A DNA stretch of 64,000 bases from Bacillota bacterium (GTDB lineage: Bacteria > Bacillota > Clostridia > Lachnospirales > Lachnospiraceae): contig JAEYGZ010000036.1 of the NCBI GenBank assembly GCA_023409535.1, forward strand, positions 186,001-250,000, given 5' to 3'. Positions 6,917 through 16,448 of this stretch are shown piece by piece (within the stretch, counting starts at the first letter, position 1; each line of letters begins with the position of its first letter). A program made the translations under genes and the position numbers. Below the pieces are notes generated by a model. The model saw nothing but the letters and a program-made list of their open reading frames with translations, was not told where the DNA came from and searched no databases.

Positions 6917-8137
6917 ATGAAAAGAAAGTTATTATCTTTAGTACTTACATCCGTTCTGGTCGGATCCATGCTGGCAGGATGCTCGAGTAATCCGCCGCAG
7001 GATACTGCAGGGGATCCCACAACAGCGCCGACGACAGCTCCTTCAGATTCTTCCGGATCTGATACTCCCGCTGCAAGCGGAGAGGATAACGTTATTCGAA
7101 TCGGTGTTGTAGGAAGCTTGACAGGCGGCAGTGCTGTATATGGCAAGGGTGCGCAGAATGCAATTACCATGGCAGCGGAAGAAATCAATTCGAGTGACAG
7201 CCCTATTAAGGTAGAGATCGTGAATGGAGGCAAGGTTGTAGATGATAGCGGTGATGCAAAGCAGGCTGTGAATGCTTACAACAGCTTAGAGCCGGAGAAG
7301 CCTGAAGCGGTCGTAGGAGCATTCTTCTCCTCCATTACTATTCCAATGGCAGAGCTTGCCAATGAGCAGGGTATGTTATTATTAGCTACCGGTGCTACGA
7401 ACGTAAAGGTTACTCAGATTGGGCCAACTATCTTCAGAGATAACTTTATTGATCCCTTCCAGGGCGAGATGGCAGCAAACTTTGCAAAAGAGGTTGGTGC
7501 AACCAAGGCGGCAATTATTTATGCAAAAGATGATGACTATTCGAATGGTTTGAAAGATGCTTTCGTTGAAAGTGCAACAAAGATCGGTATTGAAATTGTT
7601 TATACCGGTGAGTGTACGACAAAGGATACTGACTTTACTGCACAGGCTTCCCAGGTAGTTGCTTCCGAAGCGGACTTCCTATTCTATCCTGCATTCCTTG
7701 ATACGGTTCCATTGATTGTACAGCAGGTAAGAGATGCCGGCTTTGAAGGTCCGATCATGGGTGGTGACGGATGGGACGGGGCCGATACTACCGGTCTTGA
7801 ATCCTACTTTGATAACTGCTACTTTACCAACCATTATTCCAATGAAGATACTTCACCTGCAGTTCAGACCTTCGTTACAAAGTATACGGAGAATTATGGT
7901 ACGGATACTCTGAATGCCTGCGCGGCTCTTTACTATGATGCGATTTATATGTTAGTGGAAGCAGCGAAAAACGGCGGAGGTACGGATACAGCTTCCCTGG
8001 TTAAGGGGATGACCGGCATGTCCTTCTCCGGTGTAGGAACCTTTACTCTGGATGAGAACCGCAATGCAATTAAAGCCGTGGTTGTTAATACCTATGTTGA
8101 CGGCAAGGTGAAATGGTTAAAGACTTTGGAGCCGTAA
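6917..8137 (+). CDS. Liv-type ABC transporter substrate-binding lipoprotein
   Basis: A 406-residue periplasmic-binding-fold protein of the branched-chain amino acid (LivJ/LivK, Peripla_BP_6) type. The N-terminus KRKLLSLVLTSVLVGSMLAG followed by Cys is a lipoprotein signal with lipobox; a Thr/Ser/Pro-rich linker (about residues 25-55) tethers the mature domain. The opening NVIRIGVVGSLTGGSAVYGK and later GGDGWDGA are typical of the family. It captures a small substrate outside the membrane for the permease pair downstream. Liv-type binding proteins accept many ligands (branched-chain amino acids, urea, other amides), so the ligand is not fixed by homology; the operon suggests D-glutamate, 5-oxoproline or a related peptide-derived compound. 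It starts at an ATG behind AAGGAGGG. Confidence 0.88.
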   Translation: MKRKLLSLVLTSVLVGSMLAGCSSNPPQDTAGDPTTAPTTAPSDSSGSDTPAASGEDNVIRIGVVGSLTGGSAVYGKGAQNAITMAAEEINSSDSPIKVEIVNGGKVVDDSGDAKQAVNAYNSLEPEKPEAVVGAFFSSITIPMAELANEQGMLLLATGATNVKVTQIGPTIFRDNFIDPFQGEMAANFAKEVGATKAAIIYAKDDDYSNGLKDAFVESATKIGIEIVYTGECTTKDTDFTAQASQVVASEADFLFYPAFLDTVPLIVQQVRDAGFEGPIMGGDGWDGADTTGLESYFDNCYFTNHYSNEDTSPAVQTFVTKYTENYGTDTLNACAALYYDAIYMLVEAAKNGGGTDTASLVKGMTGMSFSGVGTFTLDENRNAIKAVVVNTYVDGKVKWLKTLEP

Positions 8138-8178
8138 GACCTTAACTGAATATCAAACAATGCAATAAAGCAGGTTAA

Positions 8179-8213
8179 ACATACGACACAGGACTGGGTT
8201 CTGTGTCGTATGT
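8179..8213 (+). repeat. Perfect 13-bp stem-loop between binding protein and permease genes
   Basis: ACATACGACACAG pairs perfectly with CTGTGTCGTATGT around a 9-base loop. No T tract follows. Such hairpins after the binding-protein gene of an ABC operon commonly protect that message end and raise binding-protein output relative to the permeases; here this is inferred. The 212-base gap otherwise contains no recognisable gene. Confidence 0.55.
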
Positions 8214-8349
8214 TATGAATACTTGACTGGAAAATATAAGCAATATTATAATAATGGTAGATTATGTTGATTTGACTTGTTGGAATGACGGAAGAATGTG
8301 CCCCGTACTTACGTTGAGGGCAATAAAAAGTAGAAAGTTGGGTGTTGGC

Positions 8350-9237
8350 ATGTCATTATTTATACAAAGTATGGTGAATGGACTTAACCAGGGTGCAATT
8401 TATGCATTGATTGCACTTGGCTATACCATGGTTTATGGTATCATCCGCATGATTAACTTTGCGCATGGTGACTTCATTATGGTAGGTAGTTATACGTTAT
8501 TTTATACAATACCGTTAATGATCAGAGCAGGTATGCCAGCATGGTTGGCAGTATTGTTTGCGGTTGTTGTATGTACGGTGGTGGGTATCTCGGTTGAGGT
8601 GATTGCCTACAGACCGGTACGAAAAGCAGGTTCCTTAACAGCACTTATCACAGCCCTGGCGATGAGTCTTTTCTTGGAGAATATGGCGATGGTGCTCTTT
8701 GGGCCAAATCCGAGATCCGTTACTGCCATATTCAAGCTTCCCTCCCTTGATTTTATAGGTGTGAAATTGCAGTTAAAATACCTGATTACCCTGGCAATCG
8801 GTATTGTAATGATGATTTCGCTGAATTTATTTGTTAAGTTTACAAAGCTTGGTAAGGCCATGAGAGCCGTGCCCCAGGATAAGCAGGCAGCGACTTTGAT
8901 GGGTATTAAGGTGAATAATATTATTACGGTTACCTTCGGTATCGGCTCTGCTCTTGCGGCTGTGGCAGCACTCTTATATTGCAGTACCTATCCCAGAGTC
9001 ACTATGGATATGGGCAGTATGATGGGCCTGAAAGCATTTATTGCTGCGGTTCTGGGTGGGATCGGAAGCCTGCCCGGTGCTATGGTCGGCGGGTTATTGG
9101 TAGGACTGATAGAAATTTTTGTAAAGGTTTATGTTGCGCCAGGCTGGTACGAAGCGATCACCTACAGCTTACTAATTATCGTATTAATCGTAAAACCCTC
9201 CGGTATTCTCGGTAAGAATATCGGTGAGAAAGTGTAG
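8350..9237 (+). CDS. livH: Liv-type ABC transporter permease (LivH)
   Basis: A 295-residue inner-membrane permease with about eight hydrophobic segments. It begins MSLFIQSMVNGLNQGAIYAL, the family N-terminus, and carries the conserved GYTMVYGIIRMINFAHGD segment and the C-terminal VLGGIGSLPGAMVGGLLVG loop typical of BPD_transp_2 permeases. It forms the channel with the adjacent second permease. The frame is open upstream to 8254, but the ATG at 8350 gives the canonical start. The stop lies just before the start of the next permease, with no room for independent control. Confidence 0.9.
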   Translation: MSLFIQSMVNGLNQGAIYALIALGYTMVYGIIRMINFAHGDFIMVGSYTLFYTIPLMIRAGMPAWLAVLFAVVVCTVVGISVEVIAYRPVRKAGSLTALITALAMSLFLENMAMVLFGPNPRSVTAIFKLPSLDFIGVKLQLKYLITLAIGIVMMISLNLFVKFTKLGKAMRAVPQDKQAATLMGIKVNNIITVTFGIGSALAAVAALLYCSTYPRVTMDMGSMMGLKAFIAAVLGGIGSLPGAMVGGLLVGLIEIFVKVYVAPGWYEAITYSLLIIVLIVKPSGILGKNIGEKV

Positions 9238-9244
9238 GTGCCGT

Positions 9245-10249
9245 ATGAGTGTGCTGAAAAGTAAAAAATGGGCTTATTTAATCAATCTGATCGGTATTTG
9301 CATTGTATTCCTGTTGTTTATGCTGCTCTTTAATTCGGGAATGCTGGGAAATTGGAACAATTATATTAAGGGTATCTTTACCACAGCCAGCTATACCATT
9401 ATTATGGTAACCTCTCTCAATCTGTTAACCGGATTTATGGGTGAGTTTTCTATCGGGCATGCAGGCTTTATGTCTGTGGGAGCCTATAGTTCCGCAATTG
9501 TTACGAACGCGCTGGCAGGCAAAGGAATACCGAATATCCTGCTTTTTGTCATTGCTTTACTTGCCGGAGGGATTGCGGCGGCGATTACCGGAGCATTGGT
9601 AGGTATACCGGCTTTAAGATTAAGAGGAGATTACCTGGCGATTGTTACCATTGCATTTGCAGAGATTATCCGCGTGGCTTTCACTAATTTTGGTATTACA
9701 GGCGGCGGCAGAACCATGAGCGGTATTACAAAGCTTTCCAGCTTCTTCTGGTGCTTCTGGGTAATGGTAATCTGTGTAACGGTTATGTATATGTACACAA
9801 GGTCAAGATACGGCAGAACTGTAATCGCTATCCGTGAAGATTATATTGCCGCAGCGGCAAGCGGTATTAATGTGACCTTTTATAAGGTTCTGACCTTTAC
9901 CATAGCCGCATTCTTTGCGGGAGTCGGCGGAGCAATGTATGCTCATTATATGACTGCGATGATCCCTACCACCTTCAACTTTATGTATTCTGCAGAGTTT
10001 TTAACCATGGTTATCATTGGCGGCACCGGATCCTTAACCGGTTCCATTCTCGGTGCAACCTTCCTCTCCTCCCTGCCGGAGCTTATGAGAGAGTTCGCAC
10101 AGTACCGCATGCTGGCATACTCTGTAGTACTGGTATTGGTTATGATATTTAAACCGAGCGGTATCTTTGGCACCTATGAATTCTCTCTGACAGCTATTCT
10201 CAGCAAGCTATTCGGCAGGACATCAAAACAGGCCAAGGAGGTGCATTAA
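9245..10249 (+). CDS. livM: Liv-type ABC transporter permease (LivM)
   Basis: A 334-residue membrane protein with about nine hydrophobic segments, the second channel subunit. Conserved features are SLNLLTGFMGEFSIGHAGFM near residue 60 and the coupling-helix region RLRGDYLAIVTIAFAEIIRV, plus a C-terminal VLVLVMIFKPSGIFG. The ATG at 9245 follows an AGGTG element and lies seven bases after the preceding stop. The TAA is directly followed by the ATG of the first ATPase gene, a sign of translational coupling. Confidence 0.9.
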   Translation: MSVLKSKKWAYLINLIGICIVFLLFMLLFNSGMLGNWNNYIKGIFTTASYTIIMVTSLNLLTGFMGEFSIGHAGFMSVGAYSSAIVTNALAGKGIPNILLFVIALLAGGIAAAITGALVGIPALRLRGDYLAIVTIAFAEIIRVAFTNFGITGGGRTMSGITKLSSFFWCFWVMVICVTVMYMYTRSRYGRTVIAIREDYIAAAASGINVTFYKVLTFTIAAFFAGVGGAMYAHYMTAMIPTTFNFMYSAEFLTMVIIGGTGSLTGSILGATFLSSLPELMREFAQYRMLAYSVVLVLVMIFKPSGIFGTYEFSLTAILSKLFGRTSKQAKEVH

Positions 10250-11032
10250 ATGAGGAACGCAGAGCAACCCGTTTTAAAGGCAGCCCATCTGGGAATCGCT
10301 TTCGGTGGTCTGAAGGCAGTAAATGATTTTAATATTGAGATAGGAAAGAGCGAATTATATGGTCTTATCGGACCCAACGGAGCAGGTAAAACCACCGTCT
10401 TCAATTTACTGACAGGTGTATATAAGCCTACGGAAGGTGTATTTTACTTAAACGGAGAGAGTATGAACGGCAAGAAGACCTATCAGGTTGTTCAGGCCGG
10501 TATTGCCAGAACCTTTCAGAACATACGGCTATTTAAAAAGATGACAGCACTTGAAAATGTTAAGGTGGCAATGAATAAAAATATGAAATATTCCGTGGTT
10601 TCGGCTATTTTTCGATTGCCTGGGTATTGGAAGGAAGAAGCTGAAATCGACGCGAAAGCCAGGGAGCTTTTAGAGGTAGTGAGGCTGGGAGACAAAGCTG
10701 ATGTTGTAGCGGCGAATCTTCCTTACGGACAGCAGAGAAGACTGGAGATTGCCAGAGCACTGGCCACAGGTATGAAGCTGCTTTTGCTGGATGAACCTGC
10801 GGCAGGCATGAATCCTACCGAGACAGCTGAGCTGCTTGATATTATCAATCTGATACGCAGGAAATTTGACATTTCCGTATTATTGATCGAGCATGATATG
10901 AGCCTTGTCATGAAGATATGTGAGAAGATTCAGGTTTTGGATTATGGGGAAACAATTGCATTTGGAACTCCCGAGGAGATAGCTACAAATCCGAAGGTGA
11001 TTGAGGCATATCTCGGAAAAGAAGATGAATAG
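10250..11032 (+). CDS. livG: Liv-type ABC transporter ATPase (LivG)
   Basis: A 260-residue cytoplasmic ATPase. Walker A is GPNGAGKTT, the signature motif is the degenerate YGQQRRLEIARAL typical of LivG, Walker B is LLLLDEPAAGMNP, and the H-loop is LLIEHDMSLVM. It pairs with the next gene product to energise uptake. Its ATG abuts the stop codon of the permease gene and is preceded by AAGGAGG inside that gene. Confidence 0.92.
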   Translation: MRNAEQPVLKAAHLGIAFGGLKAVNDFNIEIGKSELYGLIGPNGAGKTTVFNLLTGVYKPTEGVFYLNGESMNGKKTYQVVQAGIARTFQNIRLFKKMTALENVKVAMNKNMKYSVVSAIFRLPGYWKEEAEIDAKARELLEVVRLGDKADVVAANLPYGQQRRLEIARALATGMKLLLLDEPAAGMNPTETAELLDIINLIRRKFDISVLLIEHDMSLVMKICEKIQVLDYGETIAFGTPEEIATNPKVIEAYLGKEDE

Positions 11033-11046
11033 GAGGAAGAGTGCTT

Positions 11047-11754
11047 ATGTTATCAATAAAAGATCTGCATGTTTCCTATGGTGCGATTGATGCCATACGC
11101 GGTGTAAGCCTGGAGGTTAATGACGGTGAGATTGTATCCCTGATCGGTGCCAATGGTGCGGGCAAAACAACAATCCTGCATACCATAACAGGACTGAAAG
11201 CAGCCAAAAGCGGCAGCATTGCCTACGATGCTCTTGACCTTCGTGCGACGGATGCCAGTAAATTGATTGGGCATGGCATCTGCCATGTACCGGAAGGAAG
11301 ACACATCTTCCCGGATATGTCGGTGCTGGAGAATCTGGAGATGGGTGCCTATTCTATGAAGATCAGCAAGAGCGGGCTGGAGAAAAAATTAGCGGTAGTT
11401 TTTGAACGTTTTCCAAGATTAAAGGAGAGGTATAAGCAGATGGCAGGAACCCTGTCCGGCGGCGAGCAGCAGATGCTAGCCATGGGAAGGGCTCTGATGG
11501 CTGATCCCAAGATCATATTAATGGATGAGCCATCCATGGGACTTTCTCCGATTCTGGTAAAGGAGATCTTCAGTATCATCAGGTACTGCCATGATATGGG
11601 GATTACGATTCTGCTGGTAGAGCAGAACGCAAAGATGGCTCTGAGTATTGCAGACAGGGCGTATGTGCTGGAAACCGGAAGTATCACCATCTCCGGTAAA
11701 GCGAAGGATCTGCTGGAGGACGACAGAGTCCGTAAGGCATACCTGGGACAGTAA
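11047..11754 (+). CDS. livF: Liv-type ABC transporter ATPase (LivF)
   Basis: A 235-residue ATPase, partner of LivG. Walker A is GANGAGKTT, signature LSGGEQQMLAMGRAL, Walker B IILMDEPSMGLSP and H-loop LLVEQNAKM. MPEGRHIF-like residues (HVPEGRHIFPDMSVLENL) are the LivF-specific Q-loop region. The ATG at 11047 is nine bases from the AGGAGG ribosome site; the in-frame GTG at 11041 is too close to it. This is the last transporter gene; metabolic genes follow after about 85 bases. Confidence 0.92.
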   Translation: MLSIKDLHVSYGAIDAIRGVSLEVNDGEIVSLIGANGAGKTTILHTITGLKAAKSGSIAYDALDLRATDASKLIGHGICHVPEGRHIFPDMSVLENLEMGAYSMKISKSGLEKKLAVVFERFPRLKERYKQMAGTLSGGEQQMLAMGRALMADPKIILMDEPSMGLSPILVKEIFSIIRYCHDMGITILLVEQNAKMALSIADRAYVLETGSITISGKAKDLLEDDRVRKAYLGQ

Positions 11755-11839
11755 ATTCCTAATCCAAGCATACTTAAGGGATAGGAAGCATATGACATAG
11801 AGGCCAGGTATAAAAAAATTACGAAATCAGGTGAGGATA

Positions 11840-12694
11840 ATGGAAAACTTAGGATATTATGATGGTAAATATGATTTGATTGAAAATATGAGAGTGCCTT
11901 TTGATGACAGGGTCCATTATTATGGGGACGGGGTGTATGATGCTACCTGTGCCGGTAATCACATCATATTTAATCTGGAGGAGCATATCGACCGGTTTTT
12001 TCGCAGTGCGGGACTTCTTGAAATCGAAATTCCCCATACCAAGGAGGAAGTAAGGGATATCCTGAATGATATGATTACAAAGGTGGATGGTAACGAGCAT
12101 TTTGTCTACTGGCAGATAACCAGGGCGGTTGCTCCCAGAAAGCACAAATTTCCTTCGGATACACCGGCAAAGCTATGGATTATGATAAGGCAGTCGGCAA
12201 TCGGCGATCCTAACAAACCTGTGAAGCTGATTACTGTGGAGGATACAAGATTCTTCCATTGTAACATAAAGACCTTGAATTTGATTCCGAATGTCATGGC
12301 TGCGCAGAAGGCGGAGCTGGCCGGATGCGATGAGGTGGTGTTCCATCGGGGGGAAAGGGTGACAGAATGTGCGCACAGCAATGTTCATATTATTAAGGAT
12401 GGAACATTCCTTACACCGCCCTTAGATAATCTTATACTTCCCGGAATTGCCAGAGCCCATCTGATCAATATGTGCAAAGAACTGGACATTCCTTATGCGG
12501 AGAGAATTTTCACCGTTCAGGAGCTGATGGAAGCAGATGAGGTAATTGTCAGCTCCTCCAGTAATTTCTGCCTTTATGCAAATAAGGTTGACGGCAGGAA
12601 GGTTGGAGGAAAAGCACCGGAATTGCTTCATAAATTACAGGATGCCCTGATGAAGGAGTTTCTTGCAGCTACGAAACAAGCGCAGAGTTTTTGA
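11840..12694 (+). CDS. Class IV PLP aminotransferase, D-amino-acid transaminase type
   Basis: A 284-residue fold-type IV aminotransferase. The N-terminus NLGYYDGKYDLIENMRVPFD and DRVHYYGDGVYD match the D-alanine aminotransferase/branched-chain aminotransferase family. KTLNLIPNVMAAQKA holds the PLP lysine and ERVTECAHSNVHIIKDG is the cofactor-cradling loop (DatA proteins have VTEGSSSN). D-amino-acid transaminases exchange amino groups between D-amino acids and 2-oxoglutarate to give D-glutamate, which fits a pathway with D-glutamate cyclase-like proteins next door; a branched-chain aminotransferase role is the alternative and cannot be ruled out by sequence. The ATG at 11840 is used because GGTGAGG precedes it closely. 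Confidence 0.8.
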   Translation: MENLGYYDGKYDLIENMRVPFDDRVHYYGDGVYDATCAGNHIIFNLEEHIDRFFRSAGLLEIEIPHTKEEVRDILNDMITKVDGNEHFVYWQITRAVAPRKHKFPSDTPAKLWIMIRQSAIGDPNKPVKLITVEDTRFFHCNIKTLNLIPNVMAAQKAELAGCDEVVFHRGERVTECAHSNVHIIKDGTFLTPPLDNLILPGIARAHLINMCKELDIPYAERIFTVQELMEADEVIVSSSSNFCLYANKVDGRKVGGKAPELLHKLQDALMKEFLAATKQAQSF

Positions 12695-12721
12695 CGGGCA
12701 GACTGAGAACGGAGGGAAGCC

Positions 12722-13819
12722 ATGACGAAAGAAGAGCTGGCGTTGCTGAATATTGGTGAGAATCTGGATGCCTTAATGAATCTGGATCCCAGAGGTTATG
12801 GCGTATGCAGGATATTATACCAGGGCAGCAGGGCTTATACAGGGGAACCCCTGACGACACATTCCGCAAGAATGCTTACACAGAATATCAGACCAAAGGA
12901 TATTGTATTTATCATAACCGGTTTTATTTTATTACCCCATAAAGTGCCTGAGATGGATGGCATGGTCAGCTCACTCCTGCTTGCCAGGTCTCTGGTTCAG
13001 GCCTTTGATGCGAAGCCTGTAATTATCTGCCCTGAAGATTGTCTGGAGGCAATAAAGAAATGTGCCGGTTCGGTTGGTCTTCATTGCTATGAGGACTTAA
13101 AGCAAGTGGAAGCGCTGCCGCTGTCGGTGGGTGTAATCGCATTTACGAAGGACAAGACTGAGGCGGCGGAGCAGGCAGAGCGTATTATGGAGCAGGTTCT
13201 TCCCAAGGCAGTGATTGCTGTGGAAGCGCCCGGAGCAAACGAAAACGGCGAATATCACAATGCGGTCGGTGTTAATGTGACTGCTCTGGAAGCAAAGACA
13301 GATATATTATTTATGAAGCTAAAGAATCGAGGGATTCTTAACATTGCTATCGGAGATCTTGGCAATGAAATCGGAATGGGAACCATAGGCGATCATATCA
13401 GGAAATATATACCCTATACCTCACAGGAGCAATGCAAATGTGACTGTGAAGGCGGTACACTGTCGGAAGCCAAGGCGGATCATATCATCACCGCAACCGT
13501 ATCGGACTGGGGCTGCTATGGCTTAATGGCTGCCCTTGCATACCTTAAGAAGGATATAACAATCTTTCATGACAGCGGGCTGCAGAGAGAGGTCATGCGT
13601 GCAGTGTCGGGCTGTGGAATTGTTGATATGACAGGCTCCTTACTTCCCGGCATCGACGGCTTTTCCATGTCTATGAATATAACGATTGTTGATTTGATGC
13701 GTCAGTGCACGGAGTATGCGATTCAATATGAAGGAAACGGCGGCCACTGGTTTGAACAGGTTCTGGCAAAGGGATTTTTTCAAGAAAAGCAGATAGGAAC
13801 GGTGTATGACAATGTCTGA
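12722..13819 (+). CDS. DUF4392 protein, D-glutamate cyclase C-terminal-domain homologue
   Basis: A 365-residue cytoplasmic protein recognised as DUF4392, the domain that forms the C-terminal part of the mammalian mitochondrial D-glutamate cyclase (DGLUCY). Recognisable features are DIVFIITGFILLPHKVPEMDG near residue 60, AIVAVEAPG-like VIAVEAPGANENGEYHNAVG, and GDLGNEIGMGTIGDHIRKYI. DGLUCY reversibly converts D-glutamate to 5-oxo-D-proline. In bacteria the two DGLUCY domains can be separate proteins; the DUF1445 partner is encoded four genes away, in the same operon. The start ATG follows GGAGGG. Its end overlaps the next gene by 14 bases. The family call is strong; the exact reaction here is inferred from the animal enzyme. 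Confidence 0.8.
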   Translation: MTKEELALLNIGENLDALMNLDPRGYGVCRILYQGSRAYTGEPLTTHSARMLTQNIRPKDIVFIITGFILLPHKVPEMDGMVSSLLLARSLVQAFDAKPVIICPEDCLEAIKKCAGSVGLHCYEDLKQVEALPLSVGVIAFTKDKTEAAEQAERIMEQVLPKAVIAVEAPGANENGEYHNAVGVNVTALEAKTDILFMKLKNRGILNIAIGDLGNEIGMGTIGDHIRKYIPYTSQEQCKCDCEGGTLSEAKADHIITATVSDWGCYGLMAALAYLKKDITIFHDSGLQREVMRAVSGCGIVDMTGSLLPGIDGFSMSMNITIVDLMRQCTEYAIQYEGNGGHWFEQVLAKGFFQEKQIGTVYDNV

Positions 13820-14537
13820 ATTTCGTATCTTACCGGCAGGAGATCTGGCACTTGTAGTAGAATTCGGGAATGAAATCAGCCCAAGCTGCAATGACAAGGT
13901 CAGAAGATTAAATCAATGCTTCAAAAGGCAGGACATTCCGGGAATCATTGAGACAGTACCGACCTACCGGTCTTTACTGATCTATTATGATCCGCTAAAA
14001 TTAAGCTATAAGAAGCTGTGCAGATATATTAAGGCTTTTTTCGGAGCCGGGCCGGAGACAGGCGCTTATCATAAGAAGAGAATAGAGATACCTGTCTGCT
14101 ATGGCGGCCGGTACGGTGAAGACCTGGCGGATGTGGCACAGCACGTGGGTATGAGTGAAGCTGAGGTAATCAGCCTTCATTCCGGCACGGATTACCTGAT
14201 TTACATGATGGGCTTCTTACCGGGATTTCCGTATCTGGGCGGCATGGACGGACGGCTTAAGACTCCGCGGCTGCCCAATCCAAGAACAGCAATTCCGGCA
14301 GGGTCTGTCGGTATCGGAGGAGAACAGACAGGAGTATACCCAATCGCTTCACCGGGGGGCTGGAGACTGATTGGCAGAACACCCTTAAAGCTGTATGACA
14401 GCGGGAACGAGAAACCGACGCTGTATCAGACAGGGGATTATGTTCGTTTTCAACCGGTAGATGAGACGGAATACACCCGGATAGAAGAACTTGTGAAGCT
14501 GGGGCAGTATCAATGCAGGATAGAGACTATGAATTAA
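13806..14537 (+). CDS. pxpB: 5-oxoprolinase subunit B
   Basis: A 243-residue protein of the KipI/allophanate hydrolase subunit 1 family. It opens with FRILPAGDLALVVEFGNEI and carries the family core GFLPGFPYLGGMD and the arginine-rich RLPNPRTAIPAGSVGIGGEQTG loop, with IASPGGWRLIGRTPLKL near the end. In Bacillus and E. coli the homologue (PxpB) acts with PxpA and PxpC as an ATP-dependent 5-oxoprolinase that opens 5-oxoproline to glutamate. Two in-frame ATGs at 13806 and 13812 compete; both overlap the previous gene, implying translational coupling. All three Pxp subunits are present in this operon. Confidence 0.9.
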   Translation: MTMSEFRILPAGDLALVVEFGNEISPSCNDKVRRLNQCFKRQDIPGIIETVPTYRSLLIYYDPLKLSYKKLCRYIKAFFGAGPETGAYHKKRIEIPVCYGGRYGEDLADVAQHVGMSEAEVISLHSGTDYLIYMMGFLPGFPYLGGMDGRLKTPRLPNPRTAIPAGSVGIGGEQTGVYPIASPGGWRLIGRTPLKLYDSGNEKPTLYQTGDYVRFQPVDETEYTRIEELVKLGQYQCRIETMN

Positions 14538-14611
14538 CATTCACAGACAGGTTATGCCAATCTTATGCAAGAGACATAAACCGGGCACAGCAGTGAAATG
14601 GAGGGGAGACT

Positions 14612-15577
14612 ATGGGTATTCAGATCATTACTCCGGGTATCATGACTACGATTCAGGATAATGGCAGAATTGGTTATGGAGAGATCGGTATCGCACCCTC
14701 CGGTGCATTAGATACCGATGCAATGGAGATTGCTAATCTTCTGGTTGGAAATCAGATGGGAGAAGCGGTGCTGGAATGTACCCTGCTCGGTCCCACCCTG
14801 CGATTTACACAGGATAATGTGATTGCTATCACAGGGGCTTATATGAAACCGAGGATTGATAACAGGGAGCTTCCTATGAATGCGGCGGTAGCGGTGAGAG
14901 CTGGGGAGGAGCTGTCACTTGGATTGGCCGAATATGGGTGCAGAGCTTATATTGCCTTTACAGGAGGCCTTAAAATACCGGAAAGCCTCGGCAGTAAATC
15001 CACGAATATGCAATGCAGTCTTGGCGGTCTTGACGGCAGGGCATTAAAGGCGATGGATGAGATTGCATTCGAGAAACCGGTGGCAGCACTGCCGGATATG
15101 GAATATCGTGTATCCAGAGTAAGATACGGGATGGCCTCGCCGCAGCAAATCAGAGTCGTACTGGGACCCCAGGAGGACTATTTTACAGAAGAGGGTATCC
15201 ACACTTTTATCACCGGCACTTATAGGCTGACCAGTGATTCCAATCGAATGGCCTGCAAGCTTTCCGGGCCGGCAATTGCCGGAAAACAGGCTGCGGATAT
15301 TATCTCTGACGGTATCGTGCTGGGATCAATCCAGGTGTCTTCTAACGGACAGCCAATTATCATGCTGGCGGACAGGCAGACAACCGGAGGGTATGCTAAG
15401 ATCGGGACGGTTATTTCTACGGATATACCGCTTCTTGCCCAGTGCAAGCCGGAGGACGTGATCAGCTTTAAGCCTGTTACTCTGGCAGCGGCGCAGAAGC
15501 TGTATAAGAAGCAGGTCAATACTTTAAAAAAGCTGCGTAAGCAGATGAAGGATCTGGAGTACAGCGTGTATTATTGA
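14612..15577 (+). CDS. pxpC: 5-oxoprolinase subunit C
   Basis: A 321-residue KipA/allophanate hydrolase subunit 2-type protein. Family landmarks: QIITPGIMTTIQDNGRIGYG at the N-terminus, GIAPSGALDTDAMEIANLLV, VLECTLLGPTLRF and, late in the protein, DGIVLGSIQVSSNGQPIIML followed by DRQTTGGYAKIGTVISTD. With PxpB it forms the ATP-using part of 5-oxoprolinase. The ATG follows GGAGGGGA. The last residues are lysine-rich and extend beyond the core. It overlaps nothing; the DUF1445 gene starts 56 bases after its stop. Confidence 0.9.
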   Translation: MGIQIITPGIMTTIQDNGRIGYGEIGIAPSGALDTDAMEIANLLVGNQMGEAVLECTLLGPTLRFTQDNVIAITGAYMKPRIDNRELPMNAAVAVRAGEELSLGLAEYGCRAYIAFTGGLKIPESLGSKSTNMQCSLGGLDGRALKAMDEIAFEKPVAALPDMEYRVSRVRYGMASPQQIRVVLGPQEDYFTEEGIHTFITGTYRLTSDSNRMACKLSGPAIAGKQAADIISDGIVLGSIQVSSNGQPIIMLADRQTTGGYAKIGTVISTDIPLLAQCKPEDVISFKPVTLAAAQKLYKKQVNTLKKLRKQMKDLEYSVYY

Positions 15578-15633
15578 AAAGTCGAATACACACTTTGCAG
15601 ATAGGTTATTTTGTATTTTATAGGAGGTATGCG

Positions 15634-16419
15634 ATGGATTACAGAAATTTAAGTCCGGCCGAGGTTAGAGCATTAATCCGGGACGGAAAGCTTACCTCGC
15701 CCACAGCAGGTATGTGCGGCGGATATGCCCAGGCAAATCTTGTTATTTTACCGAAGGAACTGGCATATGATTTTCTGCTGTTTGCTCAGCGTAATCCCAA
15801 ATCCTGTCCCATTCTTGAGGTTCTTGACGAGGGCAGCAGGGCACTGCGGTATATGGCAAAGAATGCGGATATTGCAACGGATCTTCCGAAATACAGGGTT
15901 TATGAATACGGTGTGTTAACCGGGGAATATACCGATGCAGCGGCATTCTGGAAGCCTGATTTTGTAAGCTTTCTGATCGGTTGCAGCTTTTCCTTTGAGG
16001 AAGAGCTTCTGGAAGCGGGGATTACCGTAAGACATATCGAAGAAGGGTGTAATGTTCCCATGTATCTGACGAATATCCAATGTGAAAGTGCCGGAATATT
16101 TGGCGGCAATATGGTGGTCAGTATGCGCCCCATACCCCATAAGGATGTTCCGAAGGCGGTTTCGGTAACAGCCGCAATGCCCAGAGTTCATGGAGCGCCG
16201 ATCCATATCGGCAGTCCGGAAGTAATCGGAATCAGTAATATTAACCGGCCTGATTTTGGCGACAAGGTGACAGTCAAGGAGGGAGAGGTGCCGGTGTTCT
16301 GGCCCTGCGGTGTGACTCCCCAGGCTGCATTGATGGCCTCAAAGCCTGCCTTTGCCATTACCCATGCACCGGGTCATATGTTTATTACGGATGTGAAGAA
16401 TGTGGAGCTTAAACTATAA
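15634..16419 (+). CDS. DUF1445 protein, D-glutamate cyclase N-terminal-domain homologue
   Basis: A 261-residue protein of UPF0317/DUF1445 (YcsI family, annotated as putative hydro-lyase). Core motifs are TAGMCGGYAQANLVILPKEL near residue 25, CPILEVLDEG, FLIGCSFSFEEELLEAG, RHIEEG-NVPMYLTN and the C-terminal ITHAPGHMFITD. The same domain is the N-terminal half of mammalian D-glutamate cyclase, whose C-terminal half is represented here by the product of the 12722 gene. B. subtilis ycsI also lies beside the 5-oxoprolinase genes, so the linkage recurs. The ATG at 15634 is behind TAGGAGGT; the longer open frame from 15574 overlaps pxpC and lacks such a site. A role in D-glutamate/5-oxo-D-proline interconversion is inferred. 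Confidence 0.85.
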   Translation: MDYRNLSPAEVRALIRDGKLTSPTAGMCGGYAQANLVILPKELAYDFLLFAQRNPKSCPILEVLDEGSRALRYMAKNADIATDLPKYRVYEYGVLTGEYTDAAAFWKPDFVSFLIGCSFSFEEELLEAGITVRHIEEGCNVPMYLTNIQCESAGIFGGNMVVSMRPIPHKDVPKAVSVTAAMPRVHGAPIHIGSPEVIGISNINRPDFGDKVTVKEGEVPVFWPCGVTPQAALMASKPAFAITHAPGHMFITDVKNVELKL

Positions 16420-16448
16420 CAGGTACAAACTTTCTTCTGTGAAAGCAA